NCBI RefSeq assembly: GCF_003369795.1
Contig: NZ_CP026730.1
Span: forward strand, 5,571,001 to 5,635,000
Reading direction: 5' to 3'
Length of the DNA stretch: 64,000 nt
From: Streptomyces sp. CB09001
GTDB lineage: Bacteria > Actinomycetota > Actinomycetes > Streptomycetales > Streptomycetaceae
Shown one piece after another: positions 8,329 through 16,621 of the stretch. Below the pieces are notes generated by a model. The model made no database searches and was not told where the DNA came from. It saw nothing but the letters and a program-made list of their open reading frames with translations. The translations under genes and the position numbers were made by a program. The number at the start of each line of letters is the position of its first letter. Positions within the stretch are counted from its first letter, which is position 1.

Positions 8329-8351
8329 TTGTCAGTGCCATCGGGTTGCAT
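8329..8351 (+). promoter_or_regulatory. RecA-NDp (PafBC-type) DNA-damage promoter of recQ
   Basis: TTGTCAGTG (8329-8337), an eight-base spacer and TTGCAT (8346-8351) match the actinobacterial damage-inducible promoter form TTGTCRGTG-N8-TAnnnT at every -35 base and at spacing. The second -10 base is T instead of A. Transcription would start about seven bases later, at the ATG at 8359, giving a leaderless recQ mRNA. The motif and its PafBC dependence are known from mycobacteria and Streptomyces recA; activity here is inferred. Confidence 0.7.
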
Positions 8352-8358
8352 GGGGGGC

Positions 8359-10518
8359 ATGGACCACGTGGAACTCCGTACCGAAGCCGACGCCGTCCTC
8401 GCCGAGCTCGTCGGCGACCGTGAGGGCTCCGCACGGCTGCGGGAGGATCAGTGGCAGGCGGTGGCGGCCCTGGTGGAGGAACACCGGCGGGCCCTGGTGG
8501 TGCAGCGCACCGGCTGGGGCAAATCGGCCGTGTACTTCGTCGCCACCGCCCTGCTGCGCCGGCGCGGCGCGGGACCCACGGTGATCATCTCGCCGCTGCT
8601 GGCGCTGATGCGCAACCAGGTCGAGGCGGCCGCGCGGGCAGGGATCCGGGCGCGCACGATCAACTCCGCAAACCCGGAGGACTGGGAAGCGATCTACGGG
8701 GAGGTCGAGCGGGGGGAGGCCGATGTCCTCCTCGTGAGCCCGGAGCGCCTCAATTCCGTCGACTTCCGTGATCAGGTACTGCCGAAGCTCGCGGCCACGA
8801 CGGGGCTGCTCGTGGTGGACGAGGCGCACTGCATCTCCGACTGGGGCCACGACTTCCGCCCCGACTACCGCAGGCTGCGCACGATGCTGGCCGAGCTGCC
8901 GGCCGGGGTGCCGGTGCTGGCCACCACCGCGACCGCCAACGCGCGGGTCACAGCCGACGTGGCGGAGCAGTTGGGCACGGGCGGCGGGGACGCTCTGGTC
9001 CTGCGGGGGCCGCTCGACCGGGAGAGCCTCCGGCTGGGTGTGCTCGTGTTGCCGGACGCGGCGCACCGGCTGGCCTGGCTGGGGGAGCGGCTGGGGGAGC
9101 TGCCCGGTTCCGGGATCATCTACACGCTGACGGTGGCCGCGGCGGAGGAGGTCGCGGCGTTCCTGCGGCAGCGCGGATACCCGGTGGCCTCCTACACGGG
9201 GAAGACGGAGAACGCCGACCGGTTGCAGGCGGAGGAGGACCTGCTGGCGAACCGGGTGAAGGCACTGGTGGCGACGTCGGCGCTGGGCATGGGGTTCGAC
9301 AAGCCCGACCTGGGCTTCGTCGTGCACGTGGGGTCGCCCTCGTCCCCCATCGCCTACTACCAGCAGGTGGGACGTGCGGGACGCGGCGTGGACCATGCGG
9401 ACGTCCTGCTGCTTCCGGGGCGGGAGGACGAGGCGATCTGGGCGTACTTCGCCTCGGTGGGCTTCCCGCCGGAGGAGCAGGTCCGGCGCACGCTGGCGGT
9501 ACTGGCGGAGGCGGGGCGGCCCCTGTCGCTCCCGGCGCTCGAGCCGCTGGTGGACCTTCGCCGTTCGCGGCTGGAGACCATGCTCAAGGTCCTGGACGTG
9601 GACGGCGCGGTCAAGCGGGTGAAGGGCGGCTGGACCGCCACGGGACAAGCGTGGACGTACGACGCGGAGCGGTACGCCTGGGTGGCCCGGCAGCGGCAGG
9701 CGGAGCAGCAGGCCATGCGGGACTACGTGTCCACCACGCGGTGCCGGATGGAGTTCCTGCAGCGGCAGCTGGACGACGAGAAGGCGGCCCCGTGCGGTCG
9801 CTGCGACATCTGCGCCGGACCCTGGCTCGACCCCGCCGTCTCCTCCGCGGCCCTCGCGGCGGCGACGGGTGAGCTGGACCGCCCGGGCGTGGAGGTCGAG
9901 CCGCGCAAGATGTGGCCGACCGGGCTCGCCGCGGTGGGCATGGACCTCAAGGGCCGCATTCCCGCAGGCCAGCAGGCCCTCACCGGGCGGGCACTGGGCA
10001 GGCTGTCGGACATCGGCTGGGGCAACCGTCTGCGGCCGCTCCTGTCCGCGCAGGCGGCGGACGGTCCGGTCCCGGACGACGTGCTGCGCGCCGTCGTGAC
10101 GGTGCTGGCCGACTGGGCCCGGTCACCGGGTGGCTGGGCCACCGGTTCTCCCGACGCGGTGGCGAGGCCCGTGGGCGTCGTCGCCGTGCCCTCCCGCACC
10201 CGGCCCCAGCTGGTCGCCTCACTGGCCGAGGGAGTGGCACGGGTCGGCAGGCTCCCGCTGCTGGGCAGCCTCGCCCACACCCCCCACGCCGACGAGTACG
10301 CCGGCCACCGCAGCAACTCCGCCCAGCGGCTGCGTGCCCTGGCGGAGTCGTTCACCGTGCCCGGCGAGCTCGCCGCGGCGTTGGCCGCCGCGGACGGCCC
10401 GGTCCTGCTCGTCGACGACTTCACCGACTCCGGCTGGACCCTGGCCGTGGGCACCCGCCTCCTGCGCCAGGCCGGTGCCGACGAGGTGCTCCCGCTCGTC
10501 CTGGCCCTGGCCGGATAG
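8359..10518 (+). CDS. RecQ-family ATP-dependent DNA helicase with C-terminal phosphoribosyltransferase-like domain
   Basis: A 719-aa superfamily 2 helicase of the RecQ type, unwinding DNA 3'-5' in repair. Walker A is TGWGKS (51-56), the DEAH box is at 154-157, and the RecQ signature CISDWGHDFRPDY follows. Motif VI is QQVGRAGRG. A four-cysteine zinc subdomain (TTRCRM and CGRCDIC) closes the RecQ core near residue 490. The last 110 residues carry VLLVDDFTDSGWT (about 680-695), the PRPP-binding loop signature of type I phosphoribosyltransferases. I chose ATG 8359 over 8350 because of the GGGGGG and because the damage promoter predicts a transcript starting there. A repair role is likely; the role of the fused domain is unknown. 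Confidence 0.9.
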   Translation: MDHVELRTEADAVLAELVGDREGSARLREDQWQAVAALVEEHRRALVVQRTGWGKSAVYFVATALLRRRGAGPTVIISPLLALMRNQVEAAARAGIRARTINSANPEDWEAIYGEVERGEADVLLVSPERLNSVDFRDQVLPKLAATTGLLVVDEAHCISDWGHDFRPDYRRLRTMLAELPAGVPVLATTATANARVTADVAEQLGTGGGDALVLRGPLDRESLRLGVLVLPDAAHRLAWLGERLGELPGSGIIYTLTVAAAEEVAAFLRQRGYPVASYTGKTENADRLQAEEDLLANRVKALVATSALGMGFDKPDLGFVVHVGSPSSPIAYYQQVGRAGRGVDHADVLLLPGREDEAIWAYFASVGFPPEEQVRRTLAVLAEAGRPLSLPALEPLVDLRRSRLETMLKVLDVDGAVKRVKGGWTATGQAWTYDAERYAWVARQRQAEQQAMRDYVSTTRCRMEFLQRQLDDEKAAPCGRCDICAGPWLDPAVSSAALAAATGELDRPGVEVEPRKMWPTGLAAVGMDLKGRIPAGQQALTGRALGRLSDIGWGNRLRPLLSAQAADGPVPDDVLRAVVTVLADWARSPGGWATGSPDAVARPVGVVAVPSRTRPQLVASLAEGVARVGRLPLLGSLAHTPHADEYAGHRSNSAQRLRALAESFTVPGELAAALAAADGPVLLVDDFTDSGWTLAVGTRLLRQAGADEVLPLVLALAG

Positions 10519-10614
10519 GGGGGCAGGCCCTCGGGGACTCCCAGCCGGCCACGTGTCGAGGCCGGGTGGGCGGCACGTCGATGCGTTTCCCGATGATCGG
10601 AGGGCTTCCCCGAT

Positions 10615-10648
10615 GGCAGGGATCACCCCGGGGTGACGTGTCCCTGCC
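10615..10648 (+). terminator. Nested hairpin after recQ
   Basis: GGCAGGGA (10615-10622) pairs with TCCCTGCC (10641-10648), and the loop contains its own perfect palindrome CACCCCGGGGTG. It sits about 100 bases after the recQ stop and before the DUF4192 gene. Confidence 0.55.
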
Positions 10649-10653
10649 GATAG

Positions 10654-10662
10654 TTATCCACA
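10654..10662 (+). other. Single consensus DnaA box
   Basis: TTATCCACA matches the nine-base DnaA box exactly. It stands alone between recQ and the DUF4192 gene, with no cluster that would suggest an origin. It may act as a promoter-proximal DnaA site or be a chance match. Confidence 0.4.
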
Positions 10663-10702
10663 GGGCAAAGCGGAGTTTTCCGATCCGCGAGATCGTCCAG
10701 TC

Positions 10703-12274
10703 ATGACGAACCACAGCGAAACGACTGGGTCCTCCGAGAACGGCGACATCTCGCGAGCCGCGGAGCAGGAGCAGGAGCAGGAGCAGGAGCGCCCGGACGG
10801 CGCCATGCCCGAGAGCCCCGCAGACGAACACCAGGTCACCCTGCGCACCCCCGCCGAGCTCGCGGACGCCCTGCCCTACCTGCTCGGGTACCGCCCCGAG
10901 GACAGCATCGTCCTGGCGGCCCTGCGCGACAGGGACGGCCGGGGCCGGTTCGGCGGCCGCGCGCGGCTCGGCATCCCGGCGAGCCCGGACGACTGGGCGG
11001 CCGCGGCCGGACAGCTGGTCCACGGACTGGTGACCGGGAGTGAACGCCGAGGAGTGCGGCCCGAGCAGATGGTCGCCTACCTCTGCCAGGAGCCCCGCCC
11101 GGGCGAGACCGGCCGGGAGGTGATGGAGCGGCTGCGGCCGCTGGCCCAGAAGCTCCGGCTCGAGTGCGGCGCCCTCGACATTCCCGTCGTCGAAGCCCTG
11201 TGCATCTCCGGCGGGCGCTTCTGGTCGTACTGCTGCGACGAAGAGGCCTGCTGCCCTGCCGACGGCCTCCCCGTGGGACTGCCGGGTACATCGGTGCTGG
11301 CCGCGGCGGCCACCTACGCCGGCATCCAGGTGCGCGGCTCGCTCACCGAGCTGCGGGTCAGGCTGCTTCCGCGGGAGCATGCGGCGGCGGCCGAACAGGC
11401 GGCCGCCCTGGACGCGGCCGCCACGAGGGTGGTCTCCAGGATCCTCGACGCCGGCGGCCGGGCGGAGGTGGCCGAGGAGACGCTGGAGACGGCGGAACGG
11501 ATCATGCGACGCCTCGCCGGGGCCCCTCCCGCGTCCGGCGTGCCGGCCGAGGACCTGCGGGACGATCAACTGCTCGGGCACGACGAGGCGGCGGCATTGA
11601 TCCTGGGACTCCAGGACCGCACGACGCGTGACCGTGCCGCCGCCTGGATGGAGGGCGCCGAGGCGGCCCCCGCGATGCGCCTCTGGCGGGCCCTGGCCCG
11701 GCGCTGCGTCGCACCGTACGGCGAACACGCGGCCGCGCCCCTCACCCTCGCGGGGTGGGTCGCCTGGTCCACCGGTGACGAACTGGAGGCGCGGGAGGCA
11801 CTGGCCATGGCCCTCGGCGCGGACCCCGACTACCTCTTCGCCCGGCTCCTGCACCAGGCGTGCAACGAGGGCCTCGACCCCGAGTCGATCCGCCGCTGCC
11901 TGCGCGAGGGCAGGGAAGGCGGCCACGGCGCGGGTGACACCATCGCGGACGGCGACGGACACGGTGCGGCCGTGGAAGTGGCAGGGGAGCCGGCCCTGCC
12001 CTCGTCCGCCGCGCCGCCCGGGCGTCGGCGCCGCAGGCGCTCCCCCGCCTCGCCCCCGGGCGTACGGCGCCGGACGAGGGCGGGCGGCCACCGGCCGGGC
12101 ACCGGGACCGTGCCTCCCCGCACCGCCCCCGGGGCCGGTCACCCCGGGGTCCCCCGCACGGGCCGGACCCGCCCCCACGCTCCGGCGAAGCCGGTCACCG
12201 GCCGGGAGGATGCCCGGCCGGAGGGGGCGGGCACGGGAGAGCGACGGAGTCACGGGGGCAGGGAGCACCCCTGA
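10703..12274 (+). CDS. DUF4192 domain-containing protein
   Basis: A 523-aa protein whose residues 45-400 form a DUF4192 domain, common in actinobacteria and of unknown function. The opening LRTPAELADALPYLLGYRPEDSIV, read as two adjoining pieces, is diagnostic. The N-terminus is acidic and contains a short run of Glu-Gln pairs. The last 120 residues are a proline/arginine-rich disordered tail unlike the domain. No catalytic residues are known. There is no membrane segment. The ATG follows a DnaA-box-like sequence and a GATCC-rich spacer without a clear ribosome-binding site. Confidence 0.85.
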   Translation: MTNHSETTGSSENGDISRAAEQEQEQEQERPDGAMPESPADEHQVTLRTPAELADALPYLLGYRPEDSIVLAALRDRDGRGRFGGRARLGIPASPDDWAAAAGQLVHGLVTGSERRGVRPEQMVAYLCQEPRPGETGREVMERLRPLAQKLRLECGALDIPVVEALCISGGRFWSYCCDEEACCPADGLPVGLPGTSVLAAAATYAGIQVRGSLTELRVRLLPREHAAAAEQAAALDAAATRVVSRILDAGGRAEVAEETLETAERIMRRLAGAPPASGVPAEDLRDDQLLGHDEAAALILGLQDRTTRDRAAAWMEGAEAAPAMRLWRALARRCVAPYGEHAAAPLTLAGWVAWSTGDELEAREALAMALGADPDYLFARLLHQACNEGLDPESIRRCLREGREGGHGAGDTIADGDGHGAAVEVAGEPALPSSAAPPGRRRRRRSPASPPGVRRRTRAGGHRPGTGTVPPRTAPGAGHPGVPRTGRTRPHAPAKPVTGREDARPEGAGTGERRSHGGREHP

Positions 12275-12444
12275 GACGGACGGCCGAGGCCTGGACGTAC
12301 GCGAATGCCGCCGGTCGGCCGTCTCGCCGATGGCGCGAGCGGGACCCGGTGCGGCACATGCGCGCCTTGCGCAGTGACGTGCGGGGAGGCGCAGGTCGGG
12401 AGGAAGTGGATCAGCGGCGAAGCGGTTGGCGAAGGGAGTGTTTA

Positions 12445-12466
12445 TCGTCAGGCAGACGACTATGAT
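12445..12466 (+). promoter_or_regulatory. Leaderless promoter with overlapping inverted repeat, NUDIX gene
   Basis: TATGAT (12461-12466) is a near-perfect -10 hexamer ending six bases before the ATG at 12473. TCGTC and GACGA (12445-12449, 12455-12459) form an inverted repeat in the spacer between -35 and -10, a position where a repressor would block transcription. The gene product itself has a C-terminal winged-helix-like region and could be that regulator. Confidence 0.5.
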
Positions 12467-12472
12467 CGCCGC

Positions 12473-13231
12473 ATGCCCTACGACCCGTCAGCCTTTCCGC
12501 CCTTCGCCGTCACTGTGGACCTGGTCGTGCTGACCGTGCGTCGCCACTCCCTGTGCGCGCTGGCGGTGCGCAGGGGAGAGCCGCCGTTCCAGGGCCGTTG
12601 GGCTCTCCCCGGCGGGTTCGTACGGGCCGGCGAGGACCTGGCGCAGGCGGCGGCGCGGGAGCTGGTCGAGGAGACCGGGCTGTGCGTCCACGACCCTGCC
12701 GCACCGACCCAGGACAACGGCGCCCACCTGGAGCAGCTCGCGACGTACGGCGACCCCGAGCGCGACCCCCGCATGCGGGTGGTCAGTGTCGCCCACCTCG
12801 CGCTCGCCCCCGACCTGCCCGCACCGCGAGCGGGCGGCGACGCCAGCAACGCCCGCTGGGCGCCGGTCGAGGAACTGCTCGAACGGAGCGGCTACGGCCG
12901 TGCCGACGAGGCCGTGGCGCCGCTCGCCTTCGACCACGCCCAGATCCTGACGGACGGTGTGGAGCGAGCCCGTTCCAAGATCGAGTACTCGTCCCTGGCC
13001 ACCGCCTTCTGTCCGCCCGAGTTCACCGTGGGCGAGCTTCGGCGGGTCTACGAGGCGGTGTGGAGCGTGGCGCTCGACCCCCGCAACTTCCACCGCAAGG
13101 TGACGGGCACCCCGGGCTTCCTCGTCCCCACCGGCGGCACGACCACCCGCCAGGGCGGCCGCCCCGCCCAGCTCTTCCGCGCGGGCGGCGCGACCCTCCT
13201 CAACCCGCCGATGCTCCGCCCCGAGGTGTGA
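12473..13231 (+). CDS. NUDIX domain protein, NrtR-like (NUDIX plus winged helix)
   Basis: A 252-aa protein. Residues 10-150 form a NUDIX fold with the Nudix box GGFVRAGEDLAQAAARE and ELVEETGL (residues about 43-65), which binds magnesium for pyrophosphate hydrolysis. Residues 155-235 (KIEYSSLATAFCPPEFTVGELRRVYEAVW, seen in two stretches) match the C-terminal winged-helix domain of NrtR-type regulators of NAD metabolism, whose NUDIX domain senses ADP-ribose derivatives. The box here keeps the REL-EE core, so hydrolysis is possible. A leaderless promoter with an inverted repeat precedes it. It may be a regulator, an ADP-ribose pyrophosphatase, or both. Confidence 0.85.
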   Translation: MPYDPSAFPPFAVTVDLVVLTVRRHSLCALAVRRGEPPFQGRWALPGGFVRAGEDLAQAAARELVEETGLCVHDPAAPTQDNGAHLEQLATYGDPERDPRMRVVSVAHLALAPDLPAPRAGGDASNARWAPVEELLERSGYGRADEAVAPLAFDHAQILTDGVERARSKIEYSSLATAFCPPEFTVGELRRVYEAVWSVALDPRNFHRKVTGTPGFLVPTGGTTTRQGGRPAQLFRAGGATLLNPPMLRPEV

Positions 13232-13286
13232 CGCCGGGTCCCGACGATGCCCGAAAAACCGGATATCACACGCTATCTTGCTACGG

Positions 13287-15500
13287 GTGATCCAGGCCTT
13301 CGGACTGACCAGCAACCCCCGCAAGGAGCTTCCGCCCGCCGTCGACGACGTCTCGTTCGAGGCGCGCGCGGGCCGCGTCACCGCGCTGCTCGGAGCATCG
13401 GGCGCGGGCAAGACGACGGCACTCAGACTCATGCTCGACCTTCAGCAGGGCCGTGGTCTCACCTACTTCAGAGGCCGCCCCCTGCGCCGCATCGCCCACC
13501 CCTCACGCGAGGTCGGCGTGCTGCTGGGGGACGTTCCGGGACACCCCGGCCGTACGGTGCGCGGCCATCTCCGCATGCTGTGCGCTGCCGCCGGCGTTCC
13601 CGTCCGCAGGGCCGACGAGGTCCTGGAGTCGGTCGGTCTCCTGGGCCTGCGCGACGAACGCCTCGGCACCCTCTCCCGGGGCATGGACCGGCGCCTCGGA
13701 CTGGCCTGCGCACTGGTCCCCGACCCGCACGCCCTGGTCTTCGACGACCCCGCCGGTGCACTCTCCCCCCACGACGCCCGACGACTGCACGGCGCACTGC
13801 GCGCCCATGCCGCCCAGGGCGGTACGGTCCTGTTCAGTACGGCGGATCCCAAGGAGGCCGCGCGCAGCGCCGACCACGTCGTCACGCTCGAGCGGGGCAG
13901 AGTCGTCGCCGACCAGGAGGCGGCGGAGTTCTCCAGGACCCGGCTGCGCCCCCGCGTCGCCGTACGCAGCCCGCACGCCGCCCGCCTCGCTTCCCTGGTG
14001 ACCAAGGAGGCACGCGCGGCACGCCGTTCCGTCGAGGTGGTTCGAGAGGGTGGCAACCGGTTGGCGGTGTACGGCAGTACGTGCGCCGACATCGGCGAGG
14101 CAGCCTTCCGGCACGGCATCCTCGTGCACCAACTGGCCGACGAGGTCGGTGACATGGGCCCCGGGGCCGGTGAGATCCCCGCAGCCCGGCAGCAGGAGCA
14201 ACGGAAGACGGACGGCGATCGAGCGCCGGGCGCAGGGATGCCGGGCGCCGAGACGCCGAGTGTGCTCCTTCCGTCGTCCGCCACGGACGGCGGCACTCGC
14301 GGAGACGCGGACGGACGCGGACACGGAGGCGGAGACGGGCACGGAGGCGGAGGCGGGGACGGGCACGGAGGCGCAGACGGCCCCGTACCCGGGACCGTCC
14401 CGCACAGAACCCCTGGCCCCCGCCAGGCCCCCGTCCCCGGCCACCGCACCGAACCAGCACCCAGCCACTCCGAGCCCGCTCCCGGTCCCTCCGAGCCCGC
14501 TCCCAGCCACTCCGAGCCCGCTCCCGGTCCCTCCGAGCCCGCTCCCCGTCCCTCCGAGCCCGCTCCCCGTCCCTCCGAGCCCGCTCCCGGTCCCTCCGAA
14601 CCCACACCCGGTTCCCCCGGGCTCGACGCCGCTCCGATTCGCACCTCGCGCCAGTTCAGCACTCTCACCCCGGGCAGCGCGCGGACCCGGGAAGCGGCCG
14701 CCGCGCTTCCGCCGCCGGTCTCCGTCCGCTCCGCTCCCAGCCCTCTCCGTCCGCTGCGCTACGAACTCCGTCGCGCGATGGGGGTCCGTACCGGGTTCGT
14801 CACCGGTGCGGTCGTGCTCCTCGTGTCGGCCGTCACCGCCGTGATCCTGGCCCGAGTGGGACACACCCCGCAGCCGCGACTCCTGGCCGCCTGGCCGCGG
14901 GAGCTCCCGCTGCCGCCCACCGCGCTCGGTGCCGGGCTGCTCGGCGCCCTCGCCTTCGGCGACGAGTTCCGCCACCCCGCCCTGGCGGCGGACCGCGGCA
15001 CCGTGCCCCGCCGCATGGGGCTGCTGACCGCCAAACTTCTCGTCTCCGCGGCCACCGCACTGCTGCTGGCCGCCCTGACGGTGGGCTGCGACGCCGAAGT
15101 GCTCCGCCTCTTCTACGGGCCGGAGCTCGCGGAGGTCCCCGCCGACTGGCCCGCGCTGAGCGCGGGTTGGCTCGGACTCGTCGTCGGGTGCGCCTGGTCC
15201 GGAGTGCTCGCCGCGGGCGTCTTCCGGTCCACCACCGCCGGGCTGGCGGCCGTGGTCGCCGTCCCGGTCGTCGTCGTACCGCTCGTACAGAAGGCCTGGG
15301 AGGGTCCGTCCGTGCGGACGGCCGCCGGATTCCCGATGCGGGTGCGTGAGGTCCTTCTGACCCAGTGGCCGTTCGGAGGCGAGCGGTACGTGGCGGAGGT
15401 GCTCCGCCTGATCGCCCAACCGGTGGGCGGTGCAATGACGTTGTCGCTGACCGCTCTGCTCTGCGCCTATCTGCTCACGACGCTGCGCAGCAGGGTTTGA
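13287..15500 (+). CDS. ABC transporter: ATPase and membrane domain fused in one protein
   Basis: A 737-aa fusion. Residues 1-210 are an ABC ATPase with Walker A GASGAGKTT, a weak signature LSRGMDRR and Walker B ALVFDDPAG. After a charged region (to about 300) comes a 170-residue disordered linker: histidine/glycine repeats, then repeated proline-serine-glutamate units. The C-terminal 240 residues hold about six membrane helices resembling an ABC-2 permease (FVTGAVVLLVSAVTAVIL first). Two copies must pair to make a full transporter. The Walker B glutamate is replaced (DDPAG), so ATP hydrolysis may be slow. TATCTT seven bases before the GTG indicates a leaderless mRNA. Substrate unknown. Confidence 0.85.
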   Translation: MIQAFGLTSNPRKELPPAVDDVSFEARAGRVTALLGASGAGKTTALRLMLDLQQGRGLTYFRGRPLRRIAHPSREVGVLLGDVPGHPGRTVRGHLRMLCAAAGVPVRRADEVLESVGLLGLRDERLGTLSRGMDRRLGLACALVPDPHALVFDDPAGALSPHDARRLHGALRAHAAQGGTVLFSTADPKEAARSADHVVTLERGRVVADQEAAEFSRTRLRPRVAVRSPHAARLASLVTKEARAARRSVEVVREGGNRLAVYGSTCADIGEAAFRHGILVHQLADEVGDMGPGAGEIPAARQQEQRKTDGDRAPGAGMPGAETPSVLLPSSATDGGTRGDADGRGHGGGDGHGGGGGDGHGGADGPVPGTVPHRTPGPRQAPVPGHRTEPAPSHSEPAPGPSEPAPSHSEPAPGPSEPAPRPSEPAPRPSEPAPGPSEPTPGSPGLDAAPIRTSRQFSTLTPGSARTREAAAALPPPVSVRSAPSPLRPLRYELRRAMGVRTGFVTGAVVLLVSAVTAVILARVGHTPQPRLLAAWPRELPLPPTALGAGLLGALAFGDEFRHPALAADRGTVPRRMGLLTAKLLVSAATALLLAALTVGCDAEVLRLFYGPELAEVPADWPALSAGWLGLVVGCAWSGVLAAGVFRSTTAGLAAVVAVPVVVVPLVQKAWEGPSVRTAAGFPMRVREVLLTQWPFGGERYVAEVLRLIAQPVGGAMTLSLTALLCAYLLTTLRSRV
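14456..14612 (+). repeat. In-frame 15/30-bp tandem repeats in the ABC fusion linker
   Basis: About ten units of the form CCCGGTCCCTCCGAG alternate with CCCAGCCACTCCGAG, encoding repeated PGPSEPA and PSHSEPA. All are multiples of three and keep the frame. Such arrays change copy number easily by slippage, so linker length may differ between strains. Confidence 0.8.
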
Positions 15501-15563
15501 CGGCCCCTGTCCCACCTTCCGTTCCGACCGTGTGCGCAACTCCCCGGGGAAAGCCCATTTCTT

Positions 15564-15571
15564 TCCGATAA
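15564..15571 (+). promoter_or_regulatory. Possible sigma-WhiG -10 element upstream of whiH
   Basis: TCCGATAA matches seven of eight bases of the sigma-WhiG -10 consensus GCCGATAA, and whiH is a known sigma-WhiG target in S. coelicolor. No TAAA lies at the usual 15-base spacing (GAAA is 11 bases upstream), so the call is weak. Confidence 0.35.
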
Positions 15572-15624
15572 GGCGTCAATTGCGACGGGGTGAGCGATCA
15601 CCCTTTCGTGTGCTTTTCACCAAA

Positions 15625-15645
15625 GACCTCAAGGGAGTTGAGGTC
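15625..15645. promoter_or_regulatory. Perfect palindrome, candidate WhiH operator
   Basis: Arms GACCTCAA and TTGAGGTC, eight bases each, surround a five-base centre. The site is 19 bases upstream of the whiH start codon and downstream of the candidate sigma-WhiG element, where a bound GntR-type dimer would repress the gene. WhiH is thought to repress itself; binding here is inferred. Confidence 0.55.
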
Positions 15646-15663
15646 AGCGCCGACAAAGGATGC

Positions 15664-16551
15664 GTGAGTACCCTTGCGCACACCATGATGACCGCCGCCC
15701 GTTCCGCCGACTCCGGCCTCGCGAACCCGGGCGAACTCGACCGCTACCCGTACGCCGAGACGCCCGCCGTCGACCGCGTCGGGGCGCCCTCCTGGGAAGG
15801 AGTGGAGCCCGAGCTGGGCCGCGTGGGCCGGCGCACCACGGGCAACCGTGGCCGCGGACTGCACGGGCAACTCGTCCAGCAACTGGGCCAGATGATCGTT
15901 TCCGGCGACCTGGGTGCCGACCGCCCGCTAGTGCCCGAGGAGATCGGGCAGCGTTTCGAGGTATCCCGCACCGTGGTGCGCGAGTCCCTTCGCGTGCTGG
16001 AGGCCAAGGGGCTGGTCAGCGCCCGCCCCAATGTCGGCACCCGCGTGCGCCCCGTCAGCGACTGGAACCTCCTGGATCCGGACATCATCGAATGGCGCGC
16101 CTTCGGCCCGCAGCGCGACGACCAGCGCCGCGAGCTGAGCGAGCTGCGCTGGACGATCGAGCCGCTCGCCGCGCGCCTGGCCGCCGGGCACGGGCGCGAG
16201 GACGTCCAGCAGCGGCTGTCCGACATGGTCGGGATCATGGGTCACGCCATGGGGCAGGGCGACGCGCTCACCTTCTCGCGCGCCGATGCCGAGTTCCACA
16301 CCCTGCTCATCCAGATCGCGGGCAACCGGATGCTGGACCACCTCTCCGGGATCGTCTCCGCCGCCCTTCATGTCTCCGGCGGTCCGGTCACGGGCTGTGA
16401 CCGGCCGAACGACGTGTCGCTCGCGCAGCACGGCAGGATCGTCGACGCCCTCGCCACCGGAGACGGCGCGGCGGCCGAGGCGGCCATGCGCCAACTTCTG
16501 ACCGTCCACCCCGAGGTGGAACGCGTGGTGCCCGCCCCTCGCGAGCACTGA
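15664..16551 (+). CDS. whiH: Sporulation transcription factor WhiH (GntR/FadR type)
   Basis: A 295-aa GntR-family regulator with an N-terminal extension of about 75 residues. The winged HTH covers residues 75-140 (VPEEIGQRFEVSRTVVRESL, then GLVSARPNVGTRV) and the helical FCD ligand-binding domain about 155-285. It lies directly upstream of hrdB, as whiH does in S. coelicolor, where it is needed for septation of aerial hyphae. GTG 15664 is chosen because AAAGGA precedes it by five bases; ATG 15685 is an alternative. The upstream palindrome at 15625-15645 is a plausible autoregulatory site. The FCD ligand is unknown. Confidence 0.9.
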   Translation: MSTLAHTMMTAARSADSGLANPGELDRYPYAETPAVDRVGAPSWEGVEPELGRVGRRTTGNRGRGLHGQLVQQLGQMIVSGDLGADRPLVPEEIGQRFEVSRTVVRESLRVLEAKGLVSARPNVGTRVRPVSDWNLLDPDIIEWRAFGPQRDDQRRELSELRWTIEPLAARLAAGHGREDVQQRLSDMVGIMGHAMGQGDALTFSRADAEFHTLLIQIAGNRMLDHLSGIVSAALHVSGGPVTGCDRPNDVSLAQHGRIVDALATGDGAAAEAAMRQLLTVHPEVERVVPAPREH

Positions 16552-16621
16552 CCGCCTTCCGCCGGAACGGCGCGGTCCGGGCACGCCAAACCCCTCCTGT
16601 GGCCGTGGCCGGCCATCGCCG

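Noticed and set aside
14456..14612. CRISPR-like repeat pattern
   Set aside because: The units are contiguous, in frame and without unique spacers; they encode a proline-rich linker.
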